A stretch of DNA of 64,000 nt from Phorcus lineatus (GCA_921293015.1 OV121096.1:24377729-24441728), one strand, 5' to 3'. Shown: positions 21,799-35,242, counted from the first letter of the stretch. A program made the numbers and translations. The notes: a model not told the origin generated them from the sequence alone.

Positions 21799-24700
21799 GT
21801 AATTCTTTCAATATTATCAAAACTGCGAATCGTATCTAGCCTTTGCCGGGTTCATGAACCTGTCATATGGACAAAGAATTCTTCGGCTAGTGTAACCGAA
21901 ACCTACATTGTGAACATTGTGAGCTACCGTAAGGACAAGAGATTTACCATTTATATTTTACCATTTTACCCACACTGGCTGCCATTCTTTTGATGCATCT
22001 GTTATCTTGGTAGTACTTTTTGCCATAACAGTACTTAAGTTTTTCTATGAAAAAGTTTGAATTGGTTGGGTTTTTTTAATTTTTAAAATGATATATACTC
22101 AGAAACAAAAGTAAGGGAACGCCCCCTTTAAGTGCCTTTGCACTATTGCTTTGATAGGGAGGAGAACCATATGAATGCCGTTTCTTTGAACTTATATAAT
22201 CTATATATCACTTTGAAATATAATCAATGACATTTTGTTTTGAATGATATGCATTGTTTCCATTGACATGATATTGACAAGACATGAAAAGTTTAACACA
22301 CGTTTGATGTCGACTTGTCATTTAGAGCGATATTATTTTATAATTACGTTGTTTAGTTTAACGAATCACATAATTTTTCAGGGCATACTCGTATCGAAAT
22401 TGCTTCCAAGATTTTAAGATGTCAATATTTTATATGGCATCAATGTTCCATCCAACGCTAAAGTTCTATCCGAAGTTTCCTTCACTTTAATGAATTCACC
22501 TTTCAGTATGTCAGTGCAGTTGCTCAAACTCAACGTTTGAAGAACAATTCTGGAGTACTAAAAGAGTATTCGGCTGCATACGTTTCAATTCTTCTTTTAC
22601 CAAATACTGTTCTTCCGTATATGATCTTTAGGTTACAACTGTGACCAGAGGCTTGCACAAAACTAACCTCATGTAACGATTAAGTGAGATGCCATCTTTT
22701 AACTTTGCACGATGGTGACCTTATTGACCTAATGTCACCTAAAATGTTTTAAATTTTGACCCTGGTCAGGTACATGAAGCCCTGCAGTACACCAGCACTC
22801 GCTAGGCGTGAGCCGGGACATTATTATTTTAAAATCAGATTATATTAGACGGCATTTAATGTAGCCCTAAATCGGTGGGCTATTACAGAATAGTATAGAC
22901 ACCAGTGATAGTTTCCTTTCTCTCTCGTTCACACGGATGATGAACGTCTCTGATGACCATACTTCTACACATACTTCATACGTCAATTTTCCTATAATGA
23001 AAGATAACTAGAGTGGAAAGTTCTAGTAAAACTGATGTATAAATGCCATCGACAAGCTCTGGCATTTATACAAGTTCAGCTTGCACCTTTTAAACCTTTT
23101 GTTAACAGTGTACAGCCACATTATGAAATCCTTTTTTTAAATGAAGTTGTAACACATTAAGCTGTGTAGATAAGGTGGTCACAGCTTTTACTGAAATATT
23201 CTTTGATATTCTGATCGGACCCTTAAAATTGATTTGATTTGTCAACGATTGTAGGGCGTTTTCTGGTATTTTTCGTATGGGTATATTTGATACCATGTCT
23301 TTTTATAACAGATTGGCAATTCTTACTCGCAGAAAAAAAGGAACTGCCAAATGCTCGGAATTTAACAACATGGCCAGGTCAATTTAAGGGTCTGAGTAAT
23401 ACTCTTGCAACAAAACAGAACTCTAGTGCCAATGAAGACTCCAAAAGATACTGGAGGTTGTGGATTACTCTGATGATGTTAAAAATTAGGGAGTCTGTGT
23501 CATTGATGTTCCTAACGTCCATTCTTTAGACCCAAGGTTGCAGAGTAGGTGAGCACCAAACAGACATAGGACATTAAGAGAGTCTCAATCTGCACCTTCT
23601 TCATCATCATTATCGCCATACATGTCCTCATTTATTTCATGGGGTTCCGTGAAGATGTTAATTTTATGTACCTAAGCTTATTCATCAAATAAAATATAAT
23701 GGAATTGGTTTTGTACCGTTAGTCTGAAAGAAATATACCATGTATCGTTGGCATATGGTAAAATTGTTTATGATAATTGTAATAAAATTTCTAAATGTAA
23801 CCCACTTTTTGTCAAAAGCTGAAAGAAACTAATTTAAGCTGCTTAAAAATATGGTTTACATGTATTTATTATCATACTTACAATAAATAGGTATGAACAT
23901 TTGTATCCAAAACCCCCACCCATTCGTGCATACCGTCCCATAAGTGGGACGGCAAACTACTCAATAATTAATCATGGAAATATTTTTATTCAAAATTTAA
24001 ACAACATTTAATTAACATTCATTTATCCAAAGAGACCCAAGTTGTATCCTCACAAGGTCAAATTAATTTTTTTTTGTTATTTTAGTATTGACATTAACTC
24101 GAACTCAATGAAACTTGCAGTTGACGACTACCAAAAAATGGCGACGCACTGTTCAAGGGTAGATAACTCTATGAAATCGTTCTGCTTTTCTATAAATGTA
24201 CAACTACCTTAGCTTTAAAGTATAATTTACTGTAAGTTTTTATCTTTAAAAAGCAAGTGAGAACTGGTGACTCAAAGAACCCATCCCACAAGTGGGACGG
24301 TCTTGTGGGACGGTATGCATAAGTGGGTTAACTTAGAATACTTGTCATGCTTCTTTTGTCCCTGAGTATATATCAAAGTTGAACCGTTTTGAGTTACTTC
24401 TGTTTGTACATTTCAAATAGATAATTGTTTAAATATCGCTTTCTATTCATCTAGAAATGACATTGGTAACTGTCTCTTGAGTAAACGAACTTTAATGTTT
24501 GATCAGTGTTTGAAATGAACAATTGAATATATGTAAGACATAGATGAAATCGATCAATCAATAAGGATGAACCATGATGCTGGCAATAGTCGCCTTGGCA
24601 AAAAGCTCTCCTGGGAGTGAATAACTAACTTTTTAATACACATACTTGACTTGACGTCAATTTGCAAATTAATATTTGTCATCTGGGCATTGTTTCTGAA

Positions 24701-27700
24701 TATACACAATAGTAATCAATCAATGTTTGTTCGGTATAAAAGCCATTGGCACAAAAGTGATCAAAATAAATATAGTGACAAAATGGTTTTAAACACAATT
24801 CAAACACATCTTAACCCAAAAGCTTTTTAATAAGCTTTGCTCAGTTATTCAAAATATCTACTTTATGACATCTTATTAATACATTAAATTTATGGATTGA
24901 AGGATTTGTCCAGAAGAACTCAGGAATTTACTTATCTCTCAAATTAGCATAAAGTTATCCGACGTTAAGTTCATAGCTTATTTCATTTATCACACCCCCG
25001 TTACGACGATTTCAGCGCTGTACCACCCATGGTGATCCTGCTTCATGACTGTGTAATAAATAGGACTTTTTCAAATAAACTCTAGTTTCTCGTTCAGCAA
25101 GTCTAGATTTAAATATGTATGTGAGATAAAAAGCTCGAAGAAAAGAATATTATGGATGAAGGAACACTAATCATATCTTAGACTAAAGTTTAGTCCACAT
25201 CCATCGGATCGCTAGTCCGCCTGATGCTCGAAGACTTCGCCGCAATGAATATCAGAATGGGCGGGCTTTCTCCCTGCTGTAATAATAACAGCTGTAATAT
25301 AAGTGAAATACTCTTGAAAGGGGTAAAACCCAAGTCACCTACCCTTTTCCCACGCTACGACGAAGTCGAGGTATAGAGCGCTCCGAGTTTCGGTCCGTGC
25401 GTTCATCCGTTCGAAATCGTTTCCCAATTATTACGTGAAAACTATTAGGTTTAGAAACTTCAAATTTAGTATGAATGTAAAGTGTTAAGAGTGCACACTT
25501 CTCTACAATTAGATGTGAATATAAACAAAATAGGTACTGACGTATGATACACAGCTGGTAAATATGGCATGAAAATACATTGGAACATAGCAAAATAGCC
25601 ATAGTCGGCAAAGAAAGATATATATCTTTAAATGAATACAAGAATGGCAAGTGCATAATACGTATTCTAAATATATACAGGTGTTGTTGGCATTTTATAA
25701 TAATACAATTGAAAACTGGAGAAAAGGAGACACGTCCGTACAAGCGTGACAGACTGACTGAGCAAAGAATCATCCGTATGCATGTAATAAGAGTTCTTCA
25801 TTATGACTTCAGTCACCTCACTCAACTATCCATCGCAATCGATTAAATTAAGACGTTTTCTATCTTCGTGGAATATCGGGTGATTGCCTAATATAATTAT
25901 CCGAAGCCGAACTTATACATCCCAAACACCTGTTCACTATTTTATATTTTTGTCTGCTTTTTAACTGCGCGCGCAAATCGTTGTATACATTGTCCGGCTT
26001 TCGATCAATAATAATGACTAACCGTTATAGTTTCAATATGTTGAACTATTATTTTCGTAATCTATGATACTAGGTGGGAAATGAGAAATCTTCTTATGGA
26101 GAGAATATCCCTAGAAAAATCGAAATACTCACATTGATAAATTGTCAAATTTTTAAGATTTAGTATGCATCTAAGGCCAGTCATCCTGTCGGATTGAGAA
26201 CTACGGAAAATGTGACTTAGGGTAAAAATTCAGTTCGGAAATGTAGTGATATGATTTTTGGTATTTACCTCCTGACAGAGTGTTACGCCGAAAGGGAAGA
26301 AGAAGTATTCGACTTTGACGGCAGGTCACAGATTGGAGGGCGAAGTCTTCTGACAGATTGTGGTTCTTGCCGTCTCCAGCGTAAAATGGTCACCTGTCCT
26401 ATAAACGGGAATCAGCTAACGCTTTATACCTGTCGGCGTAAGTGACACCTCCTTTTTAAATGACAATATGATGAGGTTGAGTAGCGTAGTGTTAAATAAT
26501 GAAAAATGAAAAAAAATAATTATGAAATGAAATCATCAAAATTTTCTGAAGCATGTTTTTTAACTATTATTATGTTAGTGGTAACAACTTGTAGTAATTA
26601 ATTTCAGTAAATCAGGCCAATGGTCTTTTTTACAATAGACGTTTCGACCTCGACCCACCTTTTTAGAATTGTTGTTTTTTAATTGTCGACCACAAAAATG
26701 GTGAACGACCTCCACCTTCAAGTGAACCTTCTAAATTCCTGAATCCACAAGTGCTGTTTCATGTGCAATGTTCTTTTATGTGACTCATTCCAATAGTTTT
26801 TGCCACCATTTTTGAAAAAGTGTTTCCTTTATAATTAATACTTTATTATCAAATACCTGAATAGGTGCGAGTACCTGTAGCGACGTAAAGGTACTGAATA
26901 CGTCGAGTACGGACGGAGAGTACTGGTTGTATCCATCGGAAGACAAAGTGAAGATCTACTGTCACAATATGTCGTCCGACACGCCAACAGAGTTTATCAG
27001 CCTCTACGGCACCAACTACGGACATCACCCCCCACTGTCCAACCCTACATGCAGCATCGAATACGAGGACTTAAATCAGGACTATGGAACTACGAACTTC
27101 ACGAAAATTGCAGTCAATACAAGGGTATTTTACTTGAAGTATTTTCGCATTATGTCTACATTGTATACACCTGGAAAAATGCATGGCAGCACCATTTTGC
27201 TTTATTTCTTCACTTGTTCAAATTTTTTTAACTCATATGTTGTCTCTCAGAACGTTTAAAATAATCAATATTTAAAAGTATAAGGTTTAGATAATAAGAT
27301 ACACTTTCGTACTCTAATGGGCTGTAAGATCGGCAAACGTCATTTCCTCAGTTTGACTCGAAGTCACGAATCTTGTTATAATTAGAGTGTCTTTGTTTAT
27401 TTTGTCTTTAAGCACACGTTACTTCTATTTCATTGATAAAAGATATTTTTCCAGTGTTATTGACTACATTATGTTTACTTCGAGATTTAGAAAAAACTGA
27501 AATTTGTTTATGAGCATAGATACAATTTCAATGAGATACTGATTGAAGTTATTGAGAAATGTATTTTGCACGTTAAAAATGCTATTTTTAATTGTTTATC
27601 CAGGAAAAATGTTATACGAAAAATTGTAAGGCAGCAATGTTTATATCATTTTAAAAGTTTAAAATGGATAGTGATTGTTATAAATATTTTCATCCAAGTT

Positions 27701-30700
27701 TAGATGATAAAGTCAGTTTTGATATGGTCATTTTTATTTGGTCACTATTGTAAAATTCCAGACAATGGCTATAATAACGTCCGATTTTACGTTCGCTTCA
27801 TCAACCAACGTTCCCCTGAACTATGGCGAAGCAAGCGACTGCTACGCTGATCATAATGGCGGAGTCAGGGCTTGTGGTCCAGTTGGAACCTTCTCTATCA
27901 ACACGGAGGGGACGGGTTTGAGAATAACTGCTGCTGTAAGTTGATTGAGGTTTATAACTATAACTTTAGCTTTTAGCTCATACTTTAGTGTTCACAGCCT
28001 AGCAAGAAGTAAAGTCTCCTTTCAAATTTCAAATTCAAGTTTTCTATTATGCCTTGAATGGCCTGTTTTGAACTCAGCGTTACCTCACACATATTGCCAT
28101 ATTCTGCTATCAAGCTAATTCATTCAAAAATTGTTTCATAACTAGATTCCAGGGTCGGTTACTTGGTTTAAATTAACAGGGCTTACTTATGAAGTGTATC
28201 TGTACACACAGTTTGACTGAGGATGATACAAGGTCGGACATAATCTGCAATATTTCCTCTATCAAGCGCGCCGGTTTATTTGTTCATCACTCGTTGAATC
28301 CCCCAACATCCCCCTCCTTCTTATTAGAGACCTGGTGCTTATATATTTAAATGAACATTGATGTTTACATAGTGTGTATATTTTACAATAAGGGAGAATT
28401 GGTTTAATGGTTTAGACCCGGCGGTTATTTTCTCAAATATCCTTGACCCCCAGCGCTTATTAGAGGTCCGGCGATTTTTTGGAGACCGACGCTAATTAGA
28501 GGAAAAACGGTAACCGCGTTTCGTGTTTCAGGCAGTGTGGGTCACAACAGGAGTCAACCAGTGGATGGACGTGTCAATCAGCAATGATGGCCTCTCCATT
28601 GACCTTCTATGTGGAGGAAGATGTGGCAAATGCAGACCCAGTGACGATTTGATCCTAGAGTTTTATCCAACCCAGGGTAGGTAACTCTCGGTGGAGTTTA
28701 AGTATAGGGAGAAAACACGACTACGAGGTCTTACCACAGATTGTGAACCCTGAGATGACTGACAACCTCGAGGAGCGGAAGTGAACCCTGAGAGAAGGGG
28801 CAAAACTAAGAACCGGAAGTGAACCCTGAGAGAAGGGACACACCGAGAACCGGAAGGATCCGAAGGTTTCCCGCAATTCAGGGTTCACAATCTGTTGTAA
28901 GTCCAAGTAGGAGAGCTTCATCATTCTTATCAGTATGTGTTATTGTCTGTTTTGGGTATTGGTTTTTTCCCCGTTGTATTGGTATGGTGTATTTTTATGG
29001 TGTATTTGTATTTTATATTGACTTGACCTGATTGACCTCTGGTATGCAGCATTTGCATACTTACTTGTTTTGCTGTGTTACAGCTGTACAGTATGAGTAT
29101 AGTAACCTCGATATCTTCAGATGCAGATATTGCATTAGGTCTAAATTCTCTTTCTTAACAAACTGAAAGTAATCAATGCAAAGAATAACTCTCGCGTTCA
29201 ATAAAGCTAACATTATTATAGAGAGATAAATGACGGTGGTCAGTTAAGTTTCCATGGAAACCACGAGTTTCAGCAATATTTAAGATATTTAACACGTGAA
29301 TGTTGCCATCCGAAAGAGAGTGGGCACATCAGGAAAGGAAAGAGAAAACGAAAGACGGAAAGCACGATATCGTGAAAGAGTCAGCAGAGTTTTAAAGACC
29401 AAGATTTCGTCTGGACTCTATGACCCGGTCACCACGGTGGCAGAGGTTTAACAAAGTACACGCACAAACAGGACACAAGGTTAACTTGTGTATTAAGTCA
29501 ACTGAAGCTAACAAGTATTGTTTGGGAAATATTGATTGGCTAATAGAGTCAGTGATAATGTTTTTTATAATGGAATTTTGCAAACATAAGAGAGCATACA
29601 GGAGGCACATCTGCATATCGTAGTGATTAAATGTGTCTTTACATTGCAACAAGTGACAAGTGTTTAAGTCATGAGCAAAACACACATGTGATGTAATATT
29701 GCAAATGAGATAAGGCTCATCGTAGTGTATCCTTCGCATTCCAAGAAACTACTAACCGAATTATTAGCGATTCTAAATGAGACGGATACACTTTCCACAA
29801 CTCTTTGAAATTTGGGACTTAAAGTATTCAAAATACAAATCTTCTCATCTTAATAATGCCATTTGTCAAGTTTTATTTCAATTCAACAATTAGTGTCTGA
29901 GTTATGAGTAATATAGATTGTGATGTATCCTGTCTCAGGGTAAGAAGCGTGGAGCGTCAGGTATACGTCTTACCCTGAGACAGGATGATTGTGATGGAAC
30001 GACGGACGGACTACTTCATAGCTATATAGTTTGGGACTAAGTGAGGGAAAGAAATAAAGTCGCAAGCGACGACAAAAGGATTCAACGCATGAAAAGCCCA
30101 CTCAGTACAAACATAGTGATGTAAGCATTAAGTCACAGTAGCAAGTTTCATCTAATCTAATCACCTAACCGAACTGTGATTTTTGCAAAGAAGTTGATAA
30201 TGTGCAAAAACTATGCTACTTATGAATTCGTCATGATTGACTTTTTTGTTTGTACCGTTATTACCCTTCTTTCAAAAACAAGTTTCAAGTCTCCAAGTGC
30301 ATTTTGAAAAATTACCCCATGTTAATTTTCCGCAAAAGATTTTTCCCAATTTTGATCATTTCTTGTGAACGAAAATGACTCTTCACGATCGATGTTTTAA
30401 ACGTTTCGTCAAGCCCTTATACTGGTCTTGAAAAATTGCTGAATCCTTAATTAAGTTTGTTCTGGTTTCTCTCCATCGACCTTTCAAGCTTGGTGGTCCC
30501 ATATCCACCCAGGTGCGGAGTTCAACCAGAATGGCATTATGAAGCTCGAACATCGCTAGTCCAAATGTATTGATATCAGTTGAAGGAGGCTATGTTGAAA
30601 AATTAAATGCAAAATGTGATACTTTGATTTGGGTTGTTATGTCATTCAACGTAGCTCTTTATTTACCGTCAAGTGCAGAGTGGGGCGGTTGATTGATGAA

Positions 30701-32021
30701 TTGTCATATTTACTGACTGACGACGGATTGTTTATGTTTCAGGGATGCGTAAAGCCACTTTGGTTTGACTTATGTATTTGTATACATATCATGATAACAA
30801 ACTTGAATAATATACTTGAATGAGTGGTATATATCATTTTGATATTGCAACGACGATGTGAGATAGTGGAAATTTTTTAAAACATGTCAGTAAGTCGCCT
30901 TTCATTTATGGGATTTGTTTAACGAGGAATTTTGTGCTTACGCAACGTCTACTCGAGGAAAAGAATATATTATGTATGTTTTCAATCACGCATCGTCGAC
31001 TGGAGACAAAAGTATGCTTTCAAAGTATTTAAGCAAGCCTTTATGCCTTCCCCTGATAGACATGCGTAAGTGAAGGAAGTTAACGCATCGTCTGCCCTAG
31101 AAGTCTGTTGTATTTTTTTATCTTGCAAAGACGATCTGACAAACTGAGTGTTTCTAAATATTTTAGCAAATCTTTGTTTTTACCAGGTAGACATTAGGAA
31201 GACAATAGTTTTGTACTTATCGTATCACCTGCTTTGCAAAACGAGTGTATTGTCATATTTTTTTATTGTGCAGCGACGATGAAAGAGAAAAGAACAGTTG
31301 CTAAATATTTTAACAATTATAATTGTTTTACCTGATATATTTCCACGAATGAAGATATTTTGCACTTAGAGCATCGCTCAAGGAAAATATTCTTGAATTT
31401 CCTTTTTTTCAAGAGAAATATGAACTCTCAGTATACATTAGGCTAAATTTACTCAGTTTTTTAAAAATAGTTCAAAATAGTGCAATACGTTTTTTAAACA
31501 TATGTTAAGGACCTCCGTTGCATTAAAGGCTTCAGTGCAGTCATTGAACAGGACTAATTCAACCCTTGCCTCCGGGGGTTGCCTGATCCCCCCACCCCCA
31601 TATCTTATTTACCTTGACCAATCGTAATGATATGTTACTTAAAACTAGTATCCATTTGGTGGTTTATGCATTTAGTGTTTTACGTTGTATGATTTATTTT
31701 ATTATGGTATGCATTTAAATCTACTTCTTGGATAAGTAAACTTTTACCAGGTTCGTTTTTATTGTTCTCTTGCTGAAATAAATGCAGTCCATTATTCTTC
31801 GTCAAATGCTTTACCTTGTTTTTTGGTCTTTTGTCAAACTGTTCAATTCACCAGTGATTAGAATTTGAAAACAAAGCCTGAACTATTTATGTTCGTTATA
31901 ATCGTAGGTAACCAACTGAAGCAAACAAAAGGGAATTCTTCACATGTATTCTAAGAATCTTATTTCGTTTTTGTTTTCAGAACCTGATGAAACCTCGGCA
32001 TATGAAATTCCCTGTCTCTGA
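21468..32021 (+). CDS. Secreted PAN-linker-GON protein, plus-strand paralogue (complete, 6 exons)
   Basis: Joined exons 21492-21798, 26279-26437, 26865-27124, 27762-27935, 28532-28676 and 31981-32021 total 1086 bases, 361 codons plus stop, with every junction in phase (1, 1, 0, 0, 1). Starting at the upstream ATG 21468 gives 369 aa. The order is a signal peptide, a PAN/Apple-like domain, a Cys-rich linker, a full GON domain (about residues 156-345) and a short acidic tail. Known GON domains are C-terminal in ADAMTS9/20 and GON-1; here no metalloprotease or thrombospondin repeat precedes it. Predicted N-glycosylation sequons include NTS, NMS and NFT in the first half of GON. Likely extracellular or matrix-bound; function unknown. 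The nearest AATAAA after the stop is at 32550. Confidence 0.85.
21799..26278 (+). other. Intron 1 of plus-strand PAN-GON gene
   Basis: 4.5-kb intron. It contains a MITE at about 23909-24330. No other conserved coding block was recognised. Confidence 0.6.
23909..24330. mobile_element. MITE with TIRs containing GCATACCGTCCCA
   Basis: The left end carries CCCATTCGTGCATACCGTCC and the right end the complement, GGACGGTATGCATAAGTGGG. Both ends also carry an inner palindromic CCCA-TAAGTGGGACGG-type motif (one arm duplicated at the right). No gene inside. The target-site duplication is not clear. Confidence 0.7.
26279..26437 (+). CDS. Exon 2 of plus-strand PAN-GON gene: Cys-rich linker
   Basis: Acceptor CTCCTGACAG, donor CGGC then GTAAGT, 159 bases, phase 1 to 1. 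Reads ECYAEREEEVFDFDG, then DCGSCRLQRKMVTCPINGNQ and ends YTCR. Five residues shorter than the minus-strand counterpart, with cysteines kept. Confidence 0.88.
26865..27124 (+). CDS. Exon 3 of plus-strand PAN-GON gene: GON domain, first half
   Basis: Acceptor CTGAATAG, donor ACAAGG then GTATTT, phase 1 to 0. Reads STCSDVKVLNTSSTDGEYWL then YP, KVKIYCHNMSSDTPTEFISL and TTNFTKIAVNTR. The frame continues past the donor without homology, which fixes the exon end at the splice site. Confidence 0.9.
27762..27935 (+). CDS. Exon 4 of plus-strand PAN-GON gene: GON domain, middle
   Basis: Acceptor AAATTCCAG, donor GCTGCT then GTAAGT, 174 bases, phase 0 to 0. Begins TMAIITSDFTFA and includes LNYGEASDCYAD, then CGPVGTFSINTEGTGLRIT. 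The YGxAxDCY...GxFSINxxGTGLR block is the most diagnostic part of GON. Confidence 0.92.
28532..28676 (+). CDS. Exon 5 of plus-strand PAN-GON gene: GON domain, C-terminal part
   Basis: Acceptor GTGTTTCAG, donor CCCAGG then GTAGGT, phase 0 to 1. Reads AVWVTTGVNQWMDVSISNDG and ends DLLCGGRCGKCRPSDDLILE; the CGG-x-CGxC signature closes the GON domain. Reading through the donor meets a stop after two codons, so an alternative short end is possible. Confidence 0.9.
28730..28901. mobile_element. Small MITE with 24-bp TIRs
   Basis: Ends CTTACCACAGATTGTGAACC and the complement GGTTCACAATCTGTTGTAAG, with one mismatch. The interior has two GGAAGTGAACCCTGAGAGAAG units that echo the TIR motif. Confidence 0.75.
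29929..29987. repeat. Short perfect hairpin
   Basis: TCCTGTCTCAGGGTAAG and its exact complement CTTACCCTGAGACAGGA flank a loop of about 24 bases. Possibly a solo terminal hairpin of a mobile element; the wider 28902-30840 intron shows nothing else. Confidence 0.7.
30845..31400 (+). repeat. Degenerate tandem repeat, four units of about 140 bp
   Basis: Recurring order of a (CA)GACGAT block, a CTAAATATTTTA-like block, a GACAT or equivalent block, and a GCATCGTC/ACGCATCG-like block. Strongly diverged, so the unit limits are approximate. Confidence 0.45.
31981..32021 (+). CDS. Exon 6 of plus-strand PAN-GON gene: C-terminal tail and stop
   Basis: Acceptor TTTTGTTTTCAG; phase 1 matches the exon 5 donor. 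Encodes EPDETSAYEIPCL then TGA. Chosen because of the strong pyrimidine tract and phase fit; without homology support it is less certain than the other exons. Confidence 0.6.
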
Positions 32022-32944
32022 CCTCGACGTATTTCTGGCAATGAAACAAAAATATTTGGAATTTCTTACGAAGAATCCAGATTCTGGTGATGATGTTATT
32101 CCTAAATATTTGAACTGCATTCTTCAATGGACTATTTGAAATGGTGATAGTTTATTGCATTTATTCAAGAATTCATTTTTGAAGGATCTTTATTGAGATA
32201 AATTTTATTTGTAGAAAAGTATTTTAAAAGCTTTTTTTAACATTCAATGTATGCCCATCAAATTTCGTTTCATGGAAATACACTAATCAGACCCCATTTC
32301 ATTTTGTTTTAGGAAAAATAACTTAATCTGTCTCCACTTAGTATTTGTAACAATTTCCTTTCTCCTTTGGTATATATCATATTGAATTCAACACAATGGT
32401 AATATGTGAAATGTCTATACACTTTTACTTTTACAACTTTCTTTGCAATATTTAGATGTAAAATTTCACAATTTCATAAAAGTTCATTGATTTAAAACGC
32501 CAGTTTATCATAGAGTTATTGATAATAAAATGGGTTGATTCTGCATGGTAATAAATAAAAATCTTTGTCATGAGTGTTGGGAATATGATGAAACTAAACC
32601 ATTTTGGAAACAACTTCAAGATTTGATTGGTAGATATATCAAGGATCATATTTCAAATTGACAAAAATTCCTTTTGTGGATTGGTTCTTACAATTAAACA
32701 CCTTTACTGCAGCATATGATTTTATGTTAACAAAGAAAATGTAAATTGCTTCGCACAGTGAAAAATACTATTCTAAAGTTTAAGAATTAAAAAAAACCTT
32801 AAATGACATTTTTACAGTTGAAAGATTCATATCAAGAAGAAATCATAATTATGGTAAATCCTGCACGAAATGATTGCCTTTTTCCATTTATGTAATTCAA
32901 ACATAGAGTTTTTAAACAATGAATATTCGAGTTCAGAAATAAGA

Positions 32945-33320
32945 ATTTCCCGCTGAATATATGTTCTTCAATAAAGATAAAGAAACAGGTTTATAACGAT
33001 GAAAGGTTCATAAAAATTTATATGAACCAGAGTTCATGTTGAATATATGTTCTACTAAAAAGATAAAGTAACACGTTCATACTGATAAAGGTTAAAAAAC
33101 AATGTTGATGAAACCAGAGTTTGTGCTGAATATACATTCAACAACAAAGATAATAATAGAAATAGTATTAGGTTCAAGAACACTGTGTGTGAAACCAGTG
33201 TTAATTTTTTTATGTATGTTCTACAACAATGATAAAGAAACACGTTCACACTGATATAAGGTTCAAGGACAATATTGGTGAAATTAGATTTCATGTTAAA
33301 TGTGTTCATTTAATGTTTAT
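32945..33320 (+). repeat. Degenerate tandem repeat, four units of about 86 bp
   Basis: Units share GAATATATGTTCT, then AAAGATAAAGAAACA, GTTCATACTGATAAAGGTT-like and GAAACCAG blocks. Located downstream of the plus PAN-GON gene. The rest of 32022-34700 is AT-rich with no gene. Confidence 0.6.
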
Positions 33321-34734
33321 GTTCATAGCCACCTTGGAAAATAAATTGTAGATTTGAACATGCCGTTTTCCTGTAGCCTCTAAACCTATTTCATATTTAG
33401 AGAACGAAGGGCCTAAGAAATTTAAATCGTGTGCATAGGATGCTTCGCAGATAAAGACAATTAATTGTAAAAGTAGATTTTGTGACTGTGGAGATAGACC
33501 CTTAAGGTATATTTTAATGTTCTGCTCCAGTACAAAAAGGCCAAGAATATGCCATGGAACTGAATTTTAGAGATGAAAAATCCTATAAGCCTTAAAGGTC
33601 GGCTGCAATGCCCCTTGTCCATTTTCGGAATTCATTAAAAGGGATAAAATATTGACTTTTAAAAATTATTTGACCAATTAGCGCCGGCGAATGGTCCTGT
33701 GCTCTATGAAGCGTATCGTCCTTCTCTTACGTCATTGTAGTCTCTTCGTTAGCCCTTCTGATAATATTTTAACGTATCTTTGCACATTTTATCAGCCAAT
33801 TTATCATACAAATCTTCACTTAGAGAACTTAAATGCTCTATAAAACGTTTACATAGATATCCAAGAAGTGCATAACGTTTTTTTCAATCGCACGATTATT
33901 GATATATCAGTAATAATTATATGCATATGAATGTCACCACAGTCTTTTTTTTATTATATGCACTCGATGTCCGTATTTTCATCTCAAATGTTTTATGAAA
34001 TATACAATAAACATTATCCATAAATATTCATCCAATAAAATGTTTCATTGCAACACATATGTTATATTTTATTAGCCTGAAATATGAATATAATAATATA
34101 TACAGAATTGAAAAATCAACTTTAGCTCCTACGCCGTCTTACGCGACTAGCAGACAGACAAACAGATGGTGTATGTGTGGTCCACCTGACAACCATACAT
34201 ATAAAAATACAATCAACGGCATAAGACAATAAGCAATTCTTAAAGGGTTATGAGAGACAATATAAAAAAATGAAAAATATAAGCATAAACATAGAAAGTT
34301 AATGCTAATAATACAGTGTACATAATCTATGTATACATAGATAATACTATGCATATAAAATATGATTCCTTTTTTGGAAGAATATAAAAGCAGGTCTTGT
34401 ATGTAAACATGCATTGTGTTGAAAAGATATAACTAATATATCTAAGTCAAATAGCTCTTTCCAGTATACAGATATGGATAGCCAAGACAGACATTTTCAA
34501 ACATCATATACAGACATTTTCAAAATCATACAGACATTTTCAAACAAGGCAGAGAGGTATGAACTGGGTATACTGATAGTCACATAACCTTCACATCCAT
34601 ACTCGATCTCAAACATTCGATACGTTCTTAATACATCATATCCCGGTCTTCGGCGTGGCTTATTTAAAAACTCATACCGTTCCCTCGCATACCTCTGCAT
34701 ACATATATTTCTCCATACCAAAGGTATGTGTAAC

Positions 34735-35230
34735 TTGGTCCAAATATCATGTAATTTGGATTTCGTGTGGATGCCAATAGCCTTACTTCATTTACAAATT
34801 TAAAACACCTTCCTATTTAACATTGGACCATCAGAGGAATGTGCAATTTTTTGCACTTTGACAAGAATAAAGAGGAATATGGAAATAAAAGTGTCCTTTT
34901 AAACTAAATGACAAAAGTTTCATCACACGTATATTTAATAAGCGTATGATCAACTGTAGGACTTATTTTAGACGCTTTTGGTCACTTACGAAAGACTTTA
35001 CAAGGACAAAACAAAAACTGGAGTTTTAAAAACGTTGTTCCTCGTCAGTTCAAAGAGTTACCAAAACAGCTGTTTGCTATCAATTTTGATTTTGCGATGG
35101 TACACTTACTCGTAGATTCTGGCCTTCAAGGGGCACAGAGTATGTTTTGGGGGTCAAATATGTCAAACTTCATAATTGGTGTTATTTCATCGACAACTAT
35201 TGTTTATTTCTGAAAATCAACATCTCAATG
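34735..35230 (+). repeat. Interspersed repeat fragments, interrupted by a LINE
   Basis: Contains an R1-like piece (CATGTAATTTGGATTT) and then a segment (TCAAACTTCATAATTGGTGT onward) related to 45950-46110. The latter resumes at 35647 after the LINE insertion and includes a GAAACCGGACAATGGCGCGC block, also seen near 46073 and 53372. Confidence 0.55.
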
Positions 35231-35242
35231 CTTATCAGGAAG

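Noticed and set aside
23239..23529. 96-codon frame with NARNLTTWPGQFKGLSNTL
   Set aside because: No recognised domain, no splice support and no paralogue; possibly part of a repeat.
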